From NCBI GenBank assembly GCA_036781505.1, contig DAIQAV010000059.1:1-11740 (forward strand): DNA of 11,740 bases. The letters are read 5' to 3'. Shown one piece after another: positions 5,588 through 11,740 of the stretch. The first letter of the stretch is position 1; every line of letters starts with the position of its first letter. A program made the translations under genes and the position numbers. Source of the stretch: FEN-680 sp036781505. GTDB lineage: Bacteria > Actinomycetota > Geothermincolia > Fen-727 > Anoxymicrobiaceae. Under the pieces are notes generated by a model. The model saw nothing but the letters and a program-made list of their open reading frames with translations, made no database searches and was not told the origin of the DNA.

Positions 5588-6667
5588 TCACAGCCCCAGG
5601 ATGCCGGAAAGCAACAGGATCAGGCCGTTGTACAGGGCGTGCCCGGCGATCGAGCCCGTCAGCGTCCGGTTGCGCTCGTAGATATAGCAGAGGCCCCAGC
5701 CCAGCAGGAAGCGGGGGAGAAACCCGATCAGCTCGAAGTGCGCAGCCGCGAACAGCAACCCGTTCAGGACCATCGCCGGAGTCTTGTTCATCCTGTTGCG
5801 CAGCGCGGGATACAAGTACCCGCGGAAAAAGATCTCCTCGCAGACCGGCGCCAGCAGGACCAGGGTTATCACCAGCAGAGCGATCAAGCCCGGGCTCACG
5901 CTGGAGAGCTTCGTCACCGACCGCGAGATCACGTCGGTGTTGGTGGGCCCGAATATCTTCTCGGAGACCCAGGCGACGGCGATCGCCGCCAGGAAGAGCG
6001 GCACGCCCAGCGCGAACCCCCATGCGACCGCCTTGCCCGAGCCGGCGAAGCGCAGGCCCAGCGACTGGACGTTGCTCTTGTGCCTGACGATGACGGAGTA
6101 GAAAGTGCCGCCGAGGAGGAACGTGTAGAGCACAACGCTCGAGAAGAAGATCAGCAGGAACGCGGTCGTGGTGGCGGAGTAGCGACTCTTGAGCACCGCG
6201 TAGATGCCCAGGGATACTATGGAGGCCGCGATGTAGGCGATGATGAATATTATCACCGCTTCGCCCACGCCCCAGGGCGTGTTCTCGAACACGACCTCGT
6301 GCTGGCGACGGTACGCCTGCGGCGGGGGATAGTAGGGATAGCCCGGCGGAGGTTGCTGCCAGCCTTGGGGCCCGTAGCCCACCGGGGGCTGCCCGTAACC
6401 CCCTGGCGGTTGTCCGTATCCGGGGCCGCCGGGCGGCGGGTAGCCGGGCTGCACCGGCGGCTGGTGATAGTGCGCGGGTGGGCCGGCGGTCTGGGGCGCG
6501 CCGACGGCATGGTCGTGGCACGTCTTGCAGTAGTTCCTGTTTCCGTAGTCGAACCGGCACAGCGCGCAGAGGACGCGGCCGCAGCTTACGCAGCGCGCGA
6601 CGGGCTGAGCCGATGGATGCTCGGAGCACTGCGGGCCTTGCGCGCCCGGCGGGCAGGTCGTATCCAT
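5588..6667 (-). CDS. Zinc-finger (B-box-like) plus CPBP-family intramembrane metalloprotease fusion
   Basis: A 359-residue protein in three parts. Residues 14-50 hold eight Cys/His ligands (C14, H17, C26, C29, C34, C37, C47, C50) in a B-box-like double zinc finger. Residues about 60-118 form a Pro/Gly/Tyr/Gln-rich linker with repeats of the GYGQPPGG kind. From about 135 on there is a multi-pass CPBP (CAAX protease and bacteriocin-processing, Abi) domain with all three motifs: E277-E278-x3-R282 (CEEIFFRGYLYPALRNR), F306-x3-H310 and H343-x3-N347 (HALYNG). The zinc finger and linker are predicted to be cytoplasmic. ATG at 6667 is preferred over the adjacent GTG at 6670 because GGGGAG (6679-6674) is then 6 nt away. 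It starts 30 nt after asd, so is probably cotranscribed with it. Substrate unknown. Confidence 0.85.
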   Translation of the reverse strand: MDTTCPPGAQGPQCSEHPSAQPVARCVSCGRVLCALCRFDYGNRNYCKTCHDHAVGAPQTAGPPAHYHQPPVQPGYPPPGGPGYGQPPGGYGQPPVGYGPQGWQQPPPGYPYYPPPQAYRRQHEVVFENTPWGVGEAVIIFIIAYIAASIVSLGIYAVLKSRYSATTTAFLLIFFSSVVLYTFLLGGTFYSVIVRHKSNVQSLGLRFAGSGKAVAWGFALGVPLFLAAIAVAWVSEKIFGPTNTDVISRSVTKLSSVSPGLIALLVITLVLLAPVCEEIFFRGYLYPALRNRMNKTPAMVLNGLLFAAAHFELIGFLPRFLLGWGLCYIYERNRTLTGSIAGHALYNGLILLLSGILGL

Positions 6668-6697
6668 CACCGGCTCCCCCGTATCATCAGTCGGAGC

Positions 6698-7699
6698 TCA
6701 ATCCAGCAGGAGCTCCGCGATCTGCACGGCGTTCAGCGCCGCGCCCTTTCGAAGGTTGTCGCTAACTATCCAGATGTTCAGCGCGTTGGCGGCCGAGAAG
6801 TCTTTCCTTATTCGCCCCACGTACGACGGGTCCTTGCCCGCGCAGTCGCTGGCGAGCGGGTAGATATCGCTGGACGGGTCGTCCACGACGACGACGCCCT
6901 GTGCACCGGCGAGCACCTTGCGCGCCTCCTCGGGCTCCGCCGGCATCTTGAACTGGCAGTTCACCGCCTCGCTGTGGCCGACGAACACCGGGACCCTTAC
7001 GCAGGTAGCAGTGACCAGCAGGCCCGGGACCCCCATGATCTTACGGGTCTCCTCGACCATCTTGATCTCTTCCCTGGTATAGCCGTTCTCCTGGAACACA
7101 TCGATGTGTGGCAGGCAGTTGTAAGCGATCTGGTGCGGGTAGACCTCGCTGGTCACCGGCTCACCTCGATCGAGCGCGGAGACCTGTCGCATCAACTCCT
7201 CGACCGCCTCCTTGCCGGTCCCGGACACAGACTGGTATGTGCTCACGACGACGCGCTCGAGGCCGAACTCCCTGTGAAGCGGGTCGAGCACCACGACCAT
7301 CTGTATGGTGGAGCAGTTGGGGTTCGCGATGATCCCCTTGTGCTTGAAGGTGTCGCCGGGGTTGACCTCGGGCACCACCAGCGGCACGTCGGGCTCCATG
7401 CGCCAGGCGCTGGAGTTGTCTATGACGACCGCGTCGCATTCAGCGGCGATCGGCGCGAACTTGCGCGATATGCCGGCGCCGGCCGAGAAGAGGGCGATGT
7501 CGATGCCCTCAAACGATTTCTCGTCCAGCACCTCTATGTCGATGGTGCGGCCCCGGAAGTCGAACGACTTCCCGCGCGAGCGCTCGGAGGCCAGAAGGCG
7601 CAAAGACGCGACCGGAAAGTCGCGCTGCTCCAACACTTTCATCATCTCCTGGCCGACCATGCCGGTTGCTCCGGCTATGGCGACCCTTGGCTCTTTCAT
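6698..7699 (-). CDS. asd: Aspartate-semialdehyde dehydrogenase
   Basis: This 333-residue enzyme reduces aspartyl-4-phosphate to aspartate-4-semialdehyde with NADPH, the branch point to threonine/methionine and to diaminopimelate/lysine. Visible motifs are the nucleotide-binding GATGMVG (10-16), IDNSSAWRM (93-101), the catalytic cysteine C129 in NPNCST, the substrate-binding region TYQSVSGTGKEAVEEL (154-169), R235 in CVRVPV and the general base H242 in GHSEAV. Length and motifs fit the classic bacterial form. ATG is preceded by a good GGGAGGA site (about 7708-7702). It lies 103 nt downstream of lysC on the same strand, with no terminator seen between, so it is probably one operon carrying sequential steps. 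Confidence 0.96.
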   Translation of the reverse strand: MKEPRVAIAGATGMVGQEMMKVLEQRDFPVASLRLLASERSRGKSFDFRGRTIDIEVLDEKSFEGIDIALFSAGAGISRKFAPIAAECDAVVIDNSSAWRMEPDVPLVVPEVNPGDTFKHKGIIANPNCSTIQMVVVLDPLHREFGLERVVVSTYQSVSGTGKEAVEELMRQVSALDRGEPVTSEVYPHQIAYNCLPHIDVFQENGYTREEIKMVEETRKIMGVPGLLVTATCVRVPVFVGHSEAVNCQFKMPAEPEEARKVLAGAQGVVVVDDPSSDIYPLASDCAGKDPSYVGRIRKDFSAANALNIWIVSDNLRKGAALNAVQIAELLLD

Positions 7700-7802
7700 C
7701 TTTCCTCCCGCCGCGTCTTTCTCGATGAGGGTCGGGCAACCTCTTGAAGGTCAAGCTGAAACAGAGGAACCGGATCGTACGTCACGCGTCGCGCATGCCC
7801 TC

Positions 7803-8279
7803 TCACTCGGAGAGGTTGAAGTAGTCGTGCAGGGTCTGCACCGCTCTGGCTCCGTCGGAGCGCCGCACCACACACGATATCTTAATCGGCGACGTCGATA
7901 TCATCTCGATGTTGATGTCGTTGTCCGCCAGGGTCTGGAACATCCCCGCGGCGATGCCGGGGTGGGTTCGCATGCCCGCCCCGATAAGGCTTATCTTTGC
8001 GACGTCGTCGTCCAGGTTGACGCCCTCCGCGCCGACGGCCTTACCGATATCGCCCGCGACTTTGCGCACCTTCTCGAGGTCGTCCGTAGCGACCGTGAAC
8101 GAGATGTCGGTGCGCGCGTGCTCGCTGACGTTCTGGATTATCATGTCGACGTTCACGTTGGCCTCGGCCAGCGCCCCGAAGAGCCGGGCCGCAATGCCGG
8201 GCCGGTCGGGCACACCGACGACCGTGACCTTCGACTCCGAGAAGTCGTGCGTCACGGCGCTGATTATCGCTTTTTCCAT
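7803..8279 (-). CDS. Internal in-frame start: probable aspartokinase beta subunit
   Basis: Met247 of LysC (ATG at 8279-8277) is preceded by GAGGA (8291-8287) with a 7-nt spacer, a better ribosome site than the one in front of lysC itself. Translation from it gives 158 residues beginning MEKAIISAVTHDFSESKVTV and comprising just the two ACT domains. In Corynebacterium glutamicum and Bacillus subtilis the regulatory beta subunit is made from exactly this position of lysC (the C. glutamicum product begins MEEAVLTGVATDKSEAKVTV), forming an alpha2beta2 enzyme. The sequence therefore supports the same arrangement here. Use of the site is inferred. Confidence 0.7.
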   Translation of the reverse strand: MEKAIISAVTHDFSESKVTVVGVPDRPGIAARLFGALAEANVNVDMIIQNVSEHARTDISFTVATDDLEKVRKVAGDIGKAVGAEGVNLDDDVAKISLIGAGMRTHPGIAAGMFQTLADNDINIEMISTSPIKISCVVRRSDGARAVQTLHDYFNLSE

Positions 8280-9017
8280 GATGTCATCCTCGCTCTTGAC
8301 CCATGTCCCTTCACCCTCATGGAAGCTCGAGCGCACGTGCAGCGGGACGCCGTAGTTACGCCCGTACTCGACCGACCGCGACTGCAGGACCCTCGCCCCG
8401 GTGGCCGCCATCTCGAGCATCTCCATGTATGATACCTCGTCGAGCTTGCGCGCCTGCGGCACGACCCTGGGGTCCGCCGTGAAGACGCCGTCGACGTCGG
8501 TGTATATCTCGCAGTAGTCGGCGTGCAGCGCGGCCGCCAGGGCGACAGCGGTGGTATCCGAACCGCCTCTTCCAAGCGTGGTTATCTCGCCTTCGCTGGT
8601 CACGCCCTGGAACCCCGCGACTATCACGACCCGTCCCTTGCGCAGCTCCTGGACGACGCGGTCCGCGCCGATGTGCCTTATCTTGGCCTTGGTGTGGCCG
8701 GTGTCCGTGAGGATCTCGACCTGCTGGCCGGTCATGCTGATGGCGTCCTGGCCCAGCTCGTCGAGCGCCATCGCCAGCAGCGCCATGGAGACCTGCTCGC
8801 CGGTGGAGAGCAGCATGTCCATCTCGCGCTCCGGCGGTGTCTTGGAGATCTGCGCGGCGAGGCCGACCAGGTTGTCGGTGGTATCTCCGAGCGCGCTCAC
8901 CACCACCACGACGTGGTCGATCCTCTTCTTGCTCTCGACCACGCGTCGAGCCACGTTCTTTATCTTGTCCACGTCGCCGACGGATGTCCCGCCGAACTTC
9001 TGTACTACCAGCGACAA
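7803..9017 (-). CDS. lysC: Aspartate kinase (alpha subunit), with two ACT domains
   Basis: This 404-residue enzyme phosphorylates aspartate, the committed step for the aspartate amino-acid family. The kinase domain shows VVQKFGGTSVGD (4-15), VVSALGDTTD (39-48), STGEQVSMALLA (71-82), GRGGSDTTAVALAAAL (149-164) and YTDVDGVFTADPR (172-184). Two ACT domains follow from about residue 262 (KVTVVGVPDRPGIAARLF and KISLIGAGMRTHPGIAAGMF). They carry the feedback site, in this family usually for lysine alone or with threonine. Length and ACT wording match the Corynebacterium/Bacillus LysC type with nested alpha/beta subunits. The start is TTG at 9017, chosen because MSLVVQKF then aligns with the family N-terminus; GGGGAG at 9027-9022 is its site. 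The first of a likely lysC-asd operon. Confidence 0.96.
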   Translation of the reverse strand: MSLVVQKFGGTSVGDVDKIKNVARRVVESKKRIDHVVVVVSALGDTTDNLVGLAAQISKTPPEREMDMLLSTGEQVSMALLAMALDELGQDAISMTGQQVEILTDTGHTKAKIRHIGADRVVQELRKGRVVIVAGFQGVTSEGEITTLGRGGSDTTAVALAAALHADYCEIYTDVDGVFTADPRVVPQARKLDEVSYMEMLEMAATGARVLQSRSVEYGRNYGVPLHVRSSFHEGEGTWVKSEDDIMEKAIISAVTHDFSESKVTVVGVPDRPGIAARLFGALAEANVNVDMIIQNVSEHARTDISFTVATDDLEKVRKVAGDIGKAVGAEGVNLDDDVAKISLIGAGMRTHPGIAAGMFQTLADNDINIEMISTSPIKISCVVRRSDGARAVQTLHDYFNLSE

Positions 9018-9062
9018 AGTTCTCCCCGCCCAGTGTAGAACGAACCCAGTGAAACTGCGGGG

Positions 9063-9085
9063 TTCGGTTCAATAGTATAACCGAA
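9063..9085 (-). promoter_or_regulatory. Candidate lysC promoter -10 within a 7-bp dyad (possible operator)
   Basis: On the minus strand TATACT (9079-9074) is a good -10 box, about 57 nt before the TTG start. No recognisable -35 lies 16-18 nt upstream. The box is framed by the inverted repeat TTCGGTT (9063-9069) and AACCGAA (9079-9085), which would suit a repressor or activator binding over the -10 region. Promoter and operator are both inferred from sequence only. Confidence 0.35.
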
Positions 9086-9101
9086 TCGAGGTTGCTCGGG
9101 C

Positions 9102-9147
9102 ATCCTCTCCTTCGATTCGACGGAGGCCGACTCACTCAGGAGAGGAT
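9102..9147 (-). repeat. 10-bp inverted repeat upstream of lysC
   Basis: ATCCTCTCCT (9102-9111) pairs exactly with AGGAGAGGAT (9138-9147) across a 26-nt loop. No T-tract follows on the minus strand, so it is not a terminator. It may be part of a structured leader if transcription starts further upstream, or a protein-binding dyad. Confidence 0.45.
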
Positions 9148-9267
9148 CCCCTCGCCCACTTGGGAATTTCGGTTGCATAACGCCATTCTTTGATTGCACG
9201 CCGCACGAGATTCCTACTGGTCAGCAGTCATCTTTGATTTTCTTTTTATAGTTGGGGGGTGTCCTAA

Positions 9268-9379
9268 CGGGGGCAGGGTGACCCTTTTGCGAGCGATTCG
9301 CAGCGTCTCCCGGAGTATAGAGAGTCTGCTGATTTCAAAGACGCGAGGACCAGCGAGCAAAAGGGTCACCCTGCCCCCG
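9268..9379. mobile_element. 112-bp MITE-like element with 23-bp perfect inverted repeats
   Basis: Bases 9268-9290 are the exact reverse complement of 9357-9379. Each arm contains the short palindrome GGGTGACCC (9276-9284) or GGGTCACCC (9363-9371). The 66-nt centre adds a smaller stem, GCGTCT (9303-9308) with AGACGC (9339-9344). It encodes nothing. The layout, inverted ends each carrying a small palindrome, parallels the RAYT module at 1127-2005 although the sequence differs, so a non-autonomous REP/MITE-type element mobilised in trans by a RAYT is the best guess. It ends 5 nt past the hdrA stop and may also act in 3' processing or termination of hdrA mRNA. Confidence 0.6.
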
Positions 9380-9384
9380 CCCCA

Positions 9385-11649
9385 TTAAACCTTGCTGCGC
9401 TCGGACTCCTTGTAGCGAAGGACGCTCTTGTCCAACGGGCCGAGCTTCCTGGAGATCTCGACGATGTTCTTGACCGCCTCGGCCCACTTCTCGCCCTCGG
9501 CGGCAGAGATCCAGGCCAGCTGCAGGCGATCGGGGTCCATCCCCAGGTCGGACAGGTAGTCCTTCAGCGCGAAGAAGCGCGCCTCGGTCATCAGGTTGGC
9601 GCTGATGTAGTGGCAGTCGCCGATGTGGCAGCCGGACATCAGCACGGCGTCAGCGTTGTGGCGGAACGCCTCGAGCACGTAGAGCGGGTCGATGCGTGCC
9701 GAGCACATCAACCGGATGATGCGGACGTTGGGCGGGTACTGGAAGCGGCTGACCCCTGCCAGGTCCGCGCCCGCGTACGAGCACCAGTTGCAGGTGAAGG
9801 CCAAAACCTGCGGCTCGAAGTCGGGCCCCGGTGCTGAAGGCTCCGGGAAGGCCGCCTTGATCTGAGCCAGGGTCTGGTCCTCGGTGAAGTGCTGGGTGCG
9901 GATGGCGAGCGTCGGGCATCCGGCCGCGCAGGCGCCGCAACCCTTGCAGAGCGCCGCGTTGATGTTCGATACCCAGCGGCCCTCGTCGTCGGTGATCATC
10001 TCCACGGCCCCGAACGGGCAGACCCAGGCGCAGAAACCGCAGCCGATACAGCTCGCGGGGTCGACGCTGGAGGTGATGGCCTCGGTCGACACCGTCTCCT
10101 TGCGCATGGGATTGACCGCGTGTGACGCGGCGGCGTGGGCCTGGGCGATGCTCTCCGCGATGTCCTTGGGACCCTGCGCCGCCCCGCACACATAGATTCC
10201 GTCGGTGGCGAAGTCGACCGGGCGCAGCTTGACGTGGGCCTCGAAGAAAAACTTGTCCTGGCCGACCGGCACACGCAGCATCTTGGCGAGGTCCAGGCCG
10301 TCCTGGGTCTGTACCAGCGGAGTCGAGAGCACCACCAGGTCGGCGGGTATCTCGACCTCGCGCTGCATCAGCTCGAGCCAGGTCGTGACCTTGAGACTGT
10401 CGCCGTCCGCTGAAACTTGCGGCCGGCGTTCGGGGCTGTACTTGCGGAAGCGGATCCCCATGCCCCGCGCCTTCTTGTACACGTCCTCCTGGATGACCCC
10501 GTAGACCTGGATGTCGTTGTGCAGCACGCTGACGTTGGCCTTGGGGAACTTCTCCTTGAGCGCGATCGCGTTCTTGATGCCGACCATGCAGCATATGCGG
10601 TTGCAGTAGGTGACGCGCTCTCCGCGGCTGCCCACGCATCCGATGATGACGGCGTCCTTGATCTCGCCCAGCCGGTCTTCCTTGAGCATGAGCTCCAGCT
10701 GGCCCTCGGTGACGACGTTCGAGAGCTCGCCGTAGCCGTACAGCCCGTCGGGCTTCATCTCTTCTGCGCCCGTGGCCACGACCAGAGTCCCGACCTTGAA
10801 CGTCTCGTCGCGGTCTCCCAGCGAGACCGTGACGTCGAAGTTGCCGAAGTAGCCGTTGACGGCTTTGAGGCGCGCGCCCGTGTACAGGTGGATGTTGGAA
10901 GCCGCCTTGATCCTTTTGAGGTACGACGCGATGATCTGCTCGGGGTCGGCGTTCGTCGGGGTCAAGCTGTCGAGTCCTCGAAGCATGCCCCCGACCTCCG
11001 CCTCCTTCTCCACCAGGTATACCTCGTAGCCCTGCGCGGCGATCGAGAGCGCGGCGGTCATGCCGGCTATCCCGGCGCCGATGATACACGACGCGGGAAA
11101 GATATCAATCGAGATCTCCTGCAGGGGCTCGAGCAGTGAAGCCCTCATGACGCTCATGCGCACGAGGTCCTTGGCCTTGGCTGTTGCGGCGTCCCATTCA
11201 TGCATGTGCACCCAGGAACACTGGTCGCGTATGTTCGCGAACTCGAACAGGTACTTGTTGAGCCCCGCTTCCTCGCACGCGGCCCGGAACAAAGGCTCGT
11301 GCGTGCGGGGCGTACAAGACGCGACAACGACCCTGTTGAGGTCGTGCTCCTTGATGGCCTGCTTGATGGCGCTGATCCCGTCCTCCGCGCACGTGTACAG
11401 GTTCCTGGTCGCGAAGACCACGTTCGGGAGGGTCGCGGAGTATTCGGTCACGTCCTCGACGTCGAGGAAGCCTGCAATGTTGCTGCCGCAATGGCAGACA
11501 AAGACTCCGATACGTGGCTTCCCGTTGCCGGCTTGCGCCGGCTCTCCTGTTTTTTCCTGTGCGCTAACGGGGACGTCCGTTCCCTTCTCAGGGAACGGCA
11601 TATTCGCGGCCGCCTTGCTACCGGCCGCCTTCTTGTCAGCCAAGGCCAT
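9385..11649 (-). CDS. hdrA: HdrA-type flavoprotein fused to MvhD domain (electron bifurcation)
   Basis: This 754-residue protein joins the HdrA subunit of heterodisulfide-reductase-like complexes to MvhD, the adaptor that passes electrons from a hydrogenase or formate dehydrogenase. The N-terminal HdrA domain has C52/C54 (VCHCGSNI), C87, C112 (SCTPRTHEPLFR) and C144. The FAD fold starts at IIGAGIAGMTAAL (189-201), followed by GCVGSRGE and YCNRICCM (349-355). Two [4Fe-4S] motifs come next: C534/537/540/544 and C568/571/574/578. The MvhD domain (about 615-730) has C620, C623, C649, C674 and C679 (GCHIGDCHY). The ferredoxin domain inserted in methanogen HdrA is absent. Residues 1-44 are a low-complexity extension. 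The ATG at 11649 directly touches AAAGGA; TTG at 11643 (spacer 6) or ATG at 11601 are alternatives. HdrB/HdrC are not in the window. Confidence 0.93.
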   Translation of the reverse strand: MALADKKAAGSKAAANMPFPEKGTDVPVSAQEKTGEPAQAGNGKPRIGVFVCHCGSNIAGFLDVEDVTEYSATLPNVVFATRNLYTCAEDGISAIKQAIKEHDLNRVVVASCTPRTHEPLFRAACEEAGLNKYLFEFANIRDQCSWVHMHEWDAATAKAKDLVRMSVMRASLLEPLQEISIDIFPASCIIGAGIAGMTAALSIAAQGYEVYLVEKEAEVGGMLRGLDSLTPTNADPEQIIASYLKRIKAASNIHLYTGARLKAVNGYFGNFDVTVSLGDRDETFKVGTLVVATGAEEMKPDGLYGYGELSNVVTEGQLELMLKEDRLGEIKDAVIIGCVGSRGERVTYCNRICCMVGIKNAIALKEKFPKANVSVLHNDIQVYGVIQEDVYKKARGMGIRFRKYSPERRPQVSADGDSLKVTTWLELMQREVEIPADLVVLSTPLVQTQDGLDLAKMLRVPVGQDKFFFEAHVKLRPVDFATDGIYVCGAAQGPKDIAESIAQAHAAASHAVNPMRKETVSTEAITSSVDPASCIGCGFCAWVCPFGAVEMITDDEGRWVSNINAALCKGCGACAAGCPTLAIRTQHFTEDQTLAQIKAAFPEPSAPGPDFEPQVLAFTCNWCSYAGADLAGVSRFQYPPNVRIIRLMCSARIDPLYVLEAFRHNADAVLMSGCHIGDCHYISANLMTEARFFALKDYLSDLGMDPDRLQLAWISAAEGEKWAEAVKNIVEISRKLGPLDKSVLRYKESERSKV

Positions 11650-11665
11650 TCCTTTCGGTGCTACT

Positions 11666-11740
11666 CTACCTCTTCCGCGCTGCCTTCTTCTTCGCCGGCG
11701 CCTTCTTCTTGGCGGCGGCCTTCTTCTTCGCGGGCTTCTT
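11666..11740 (-). CDS. Lysine/alanine-rich C-terminal tail of an unidentified protein (partial)
   Basis: On the minus strand the last 75 bases read, up to a TAG at 11668-11666, as 24 residues made only of Lys, Ala, Pro and Arg, with repeats of the AKKKA and PAKKK kind. Only this frame gives the repetitive basic pattern. Such tails occur on histone-H1-like and HU-like nucleoid proteins of high-GC bacteria and on some other nucleic-acid-binding proteins, so the rest of the gene, off the right edge, decides the function. It ends 16 nt before the hdrA start, so the two may be cotranscribed. Confidence 0.6.
   Translation of the reverse strand, partial: KKPAKKKAAAKKKAPAKKKAARKR

Larger units (their letters stand above)
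9018..9384. other. Intergenic region between hdrA and lysC
   Basis: This 367-bp gap has no convincing gene. From right to left (direction of transcription) it holds a 112-bp inverted-repeat element (9268-9379), an AT-rich patch (9233-9250), a hairpin (9102-9147), an 8-bp dyad TCGATTCG/CGAATCGA (9112-9119 and 9082-9089), and a candidate -10 box inside another dyad (9063-9085) before the lysC start. I looked for lysine-riboswitch and T-box sequence signatures and saw none. Confidence 0.6.

Noticed and set aside
5639..7747. 702-codon open frame on the + strand
   Set aside because: It is antisense to the CPBP and asd genes, both supported by full motif sets. Its product is Arg/His/Asp-rich without recognisable domains, typical of the open complementary frame in GC-rich DNA.
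7305..8432. 375-codon open frame on the + strand
   Set aside because: Antisense to asd and lysC, no motif, and its composition mirrors the codon pattern of the real genes.
9005..9199. 64-codon minus-strand frame upstream of and overlapping the lysC start, a possible leader peptide
   Set aside because: It has no run of Lys, Thr or Met codons as an attenuator peptide would. The better internal ATG (9103) touches its ribosome site with no spacer. It ends just inside lysC, so coupling is possible but not supported enough.
9018..9260. Lysine riboswitch (L-box) or T-box in front of lysC
   Set aside because: The conserved lysine-riboswitch core and the T-box sequence AGGGTGGNACCGCG are absent, and no terminator hairpin with a U-tract precedes the TTG start.

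Overview
The window is GC-rich bacterial chromosome and looks like a deep-branching, anaerobic member of the Actinobacteriota. That placement is inference. It rests on the actinobacterial look of RecR (the ISPIDGVGP and LEYADEVTLGRALDGR segments), an aspartokinase with a Corynebacterium/Bacillus-type internal start for a beta subunit, the closeness of recR and lysC-asd (a known actinobacterial neighbourhood), and an HdrA-type electron-bifurcation subunit typical of anaerobes.

Layout. On the + strand, 1-1123 holds the end of a probable dnaX, then ybaB and recR, tightly packed as a replication/repair operon. The first 86 bases form a perfect 38-bp inverted repeat inside the dnaX frame, which may be an assembly fold-back. 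From 1127 to 2005 there is an AT-richer REP-associated tyrosine transposase (RAYT) module bounded by perfect 23-bp inverted repeats. It sits in the convergent gap between recR and the next operon.

On the - strand, 5572-2011 is a MacAB-type tripartite efflux/export operon with a strong sigma70-like promoter: membrane-fusion protein, then ATPase, then FtsX-like permease. Also on the - strand, 9017-5588 carries lysC, asd and a zinc-finger/CPBP-protease fusion gene, probably one transcript. LysC and Asd perform the first two steps from aspartate to lysine, threonine, methionine and diaminopimelate. The 367-bp gap upstream of lysC contains a candidate promoter/operator, several dyads and a 112-bp transposase-less inverted-repeat element (9268-9379).

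The right end, 11649-9385 on the - strand, encodes HdrA fused to an MvhD domain. It is preceded by the lysine/alanine-rich tail of another gene that runs off the window.

No tRNA, rRNA, CRISPR array or prophage is visible. The points most worth a second look are the two palindrome-ended mobile elements that each abut gene stop codons, the zinc-finger/PGY-linker/CPBP fusion, the glycine/serine-rich insert that splits the lipoyl domain of the membrane-fusion protein, the nested lysC beta start, and the HdrA-MvhD fusion with its odd N-terminus.
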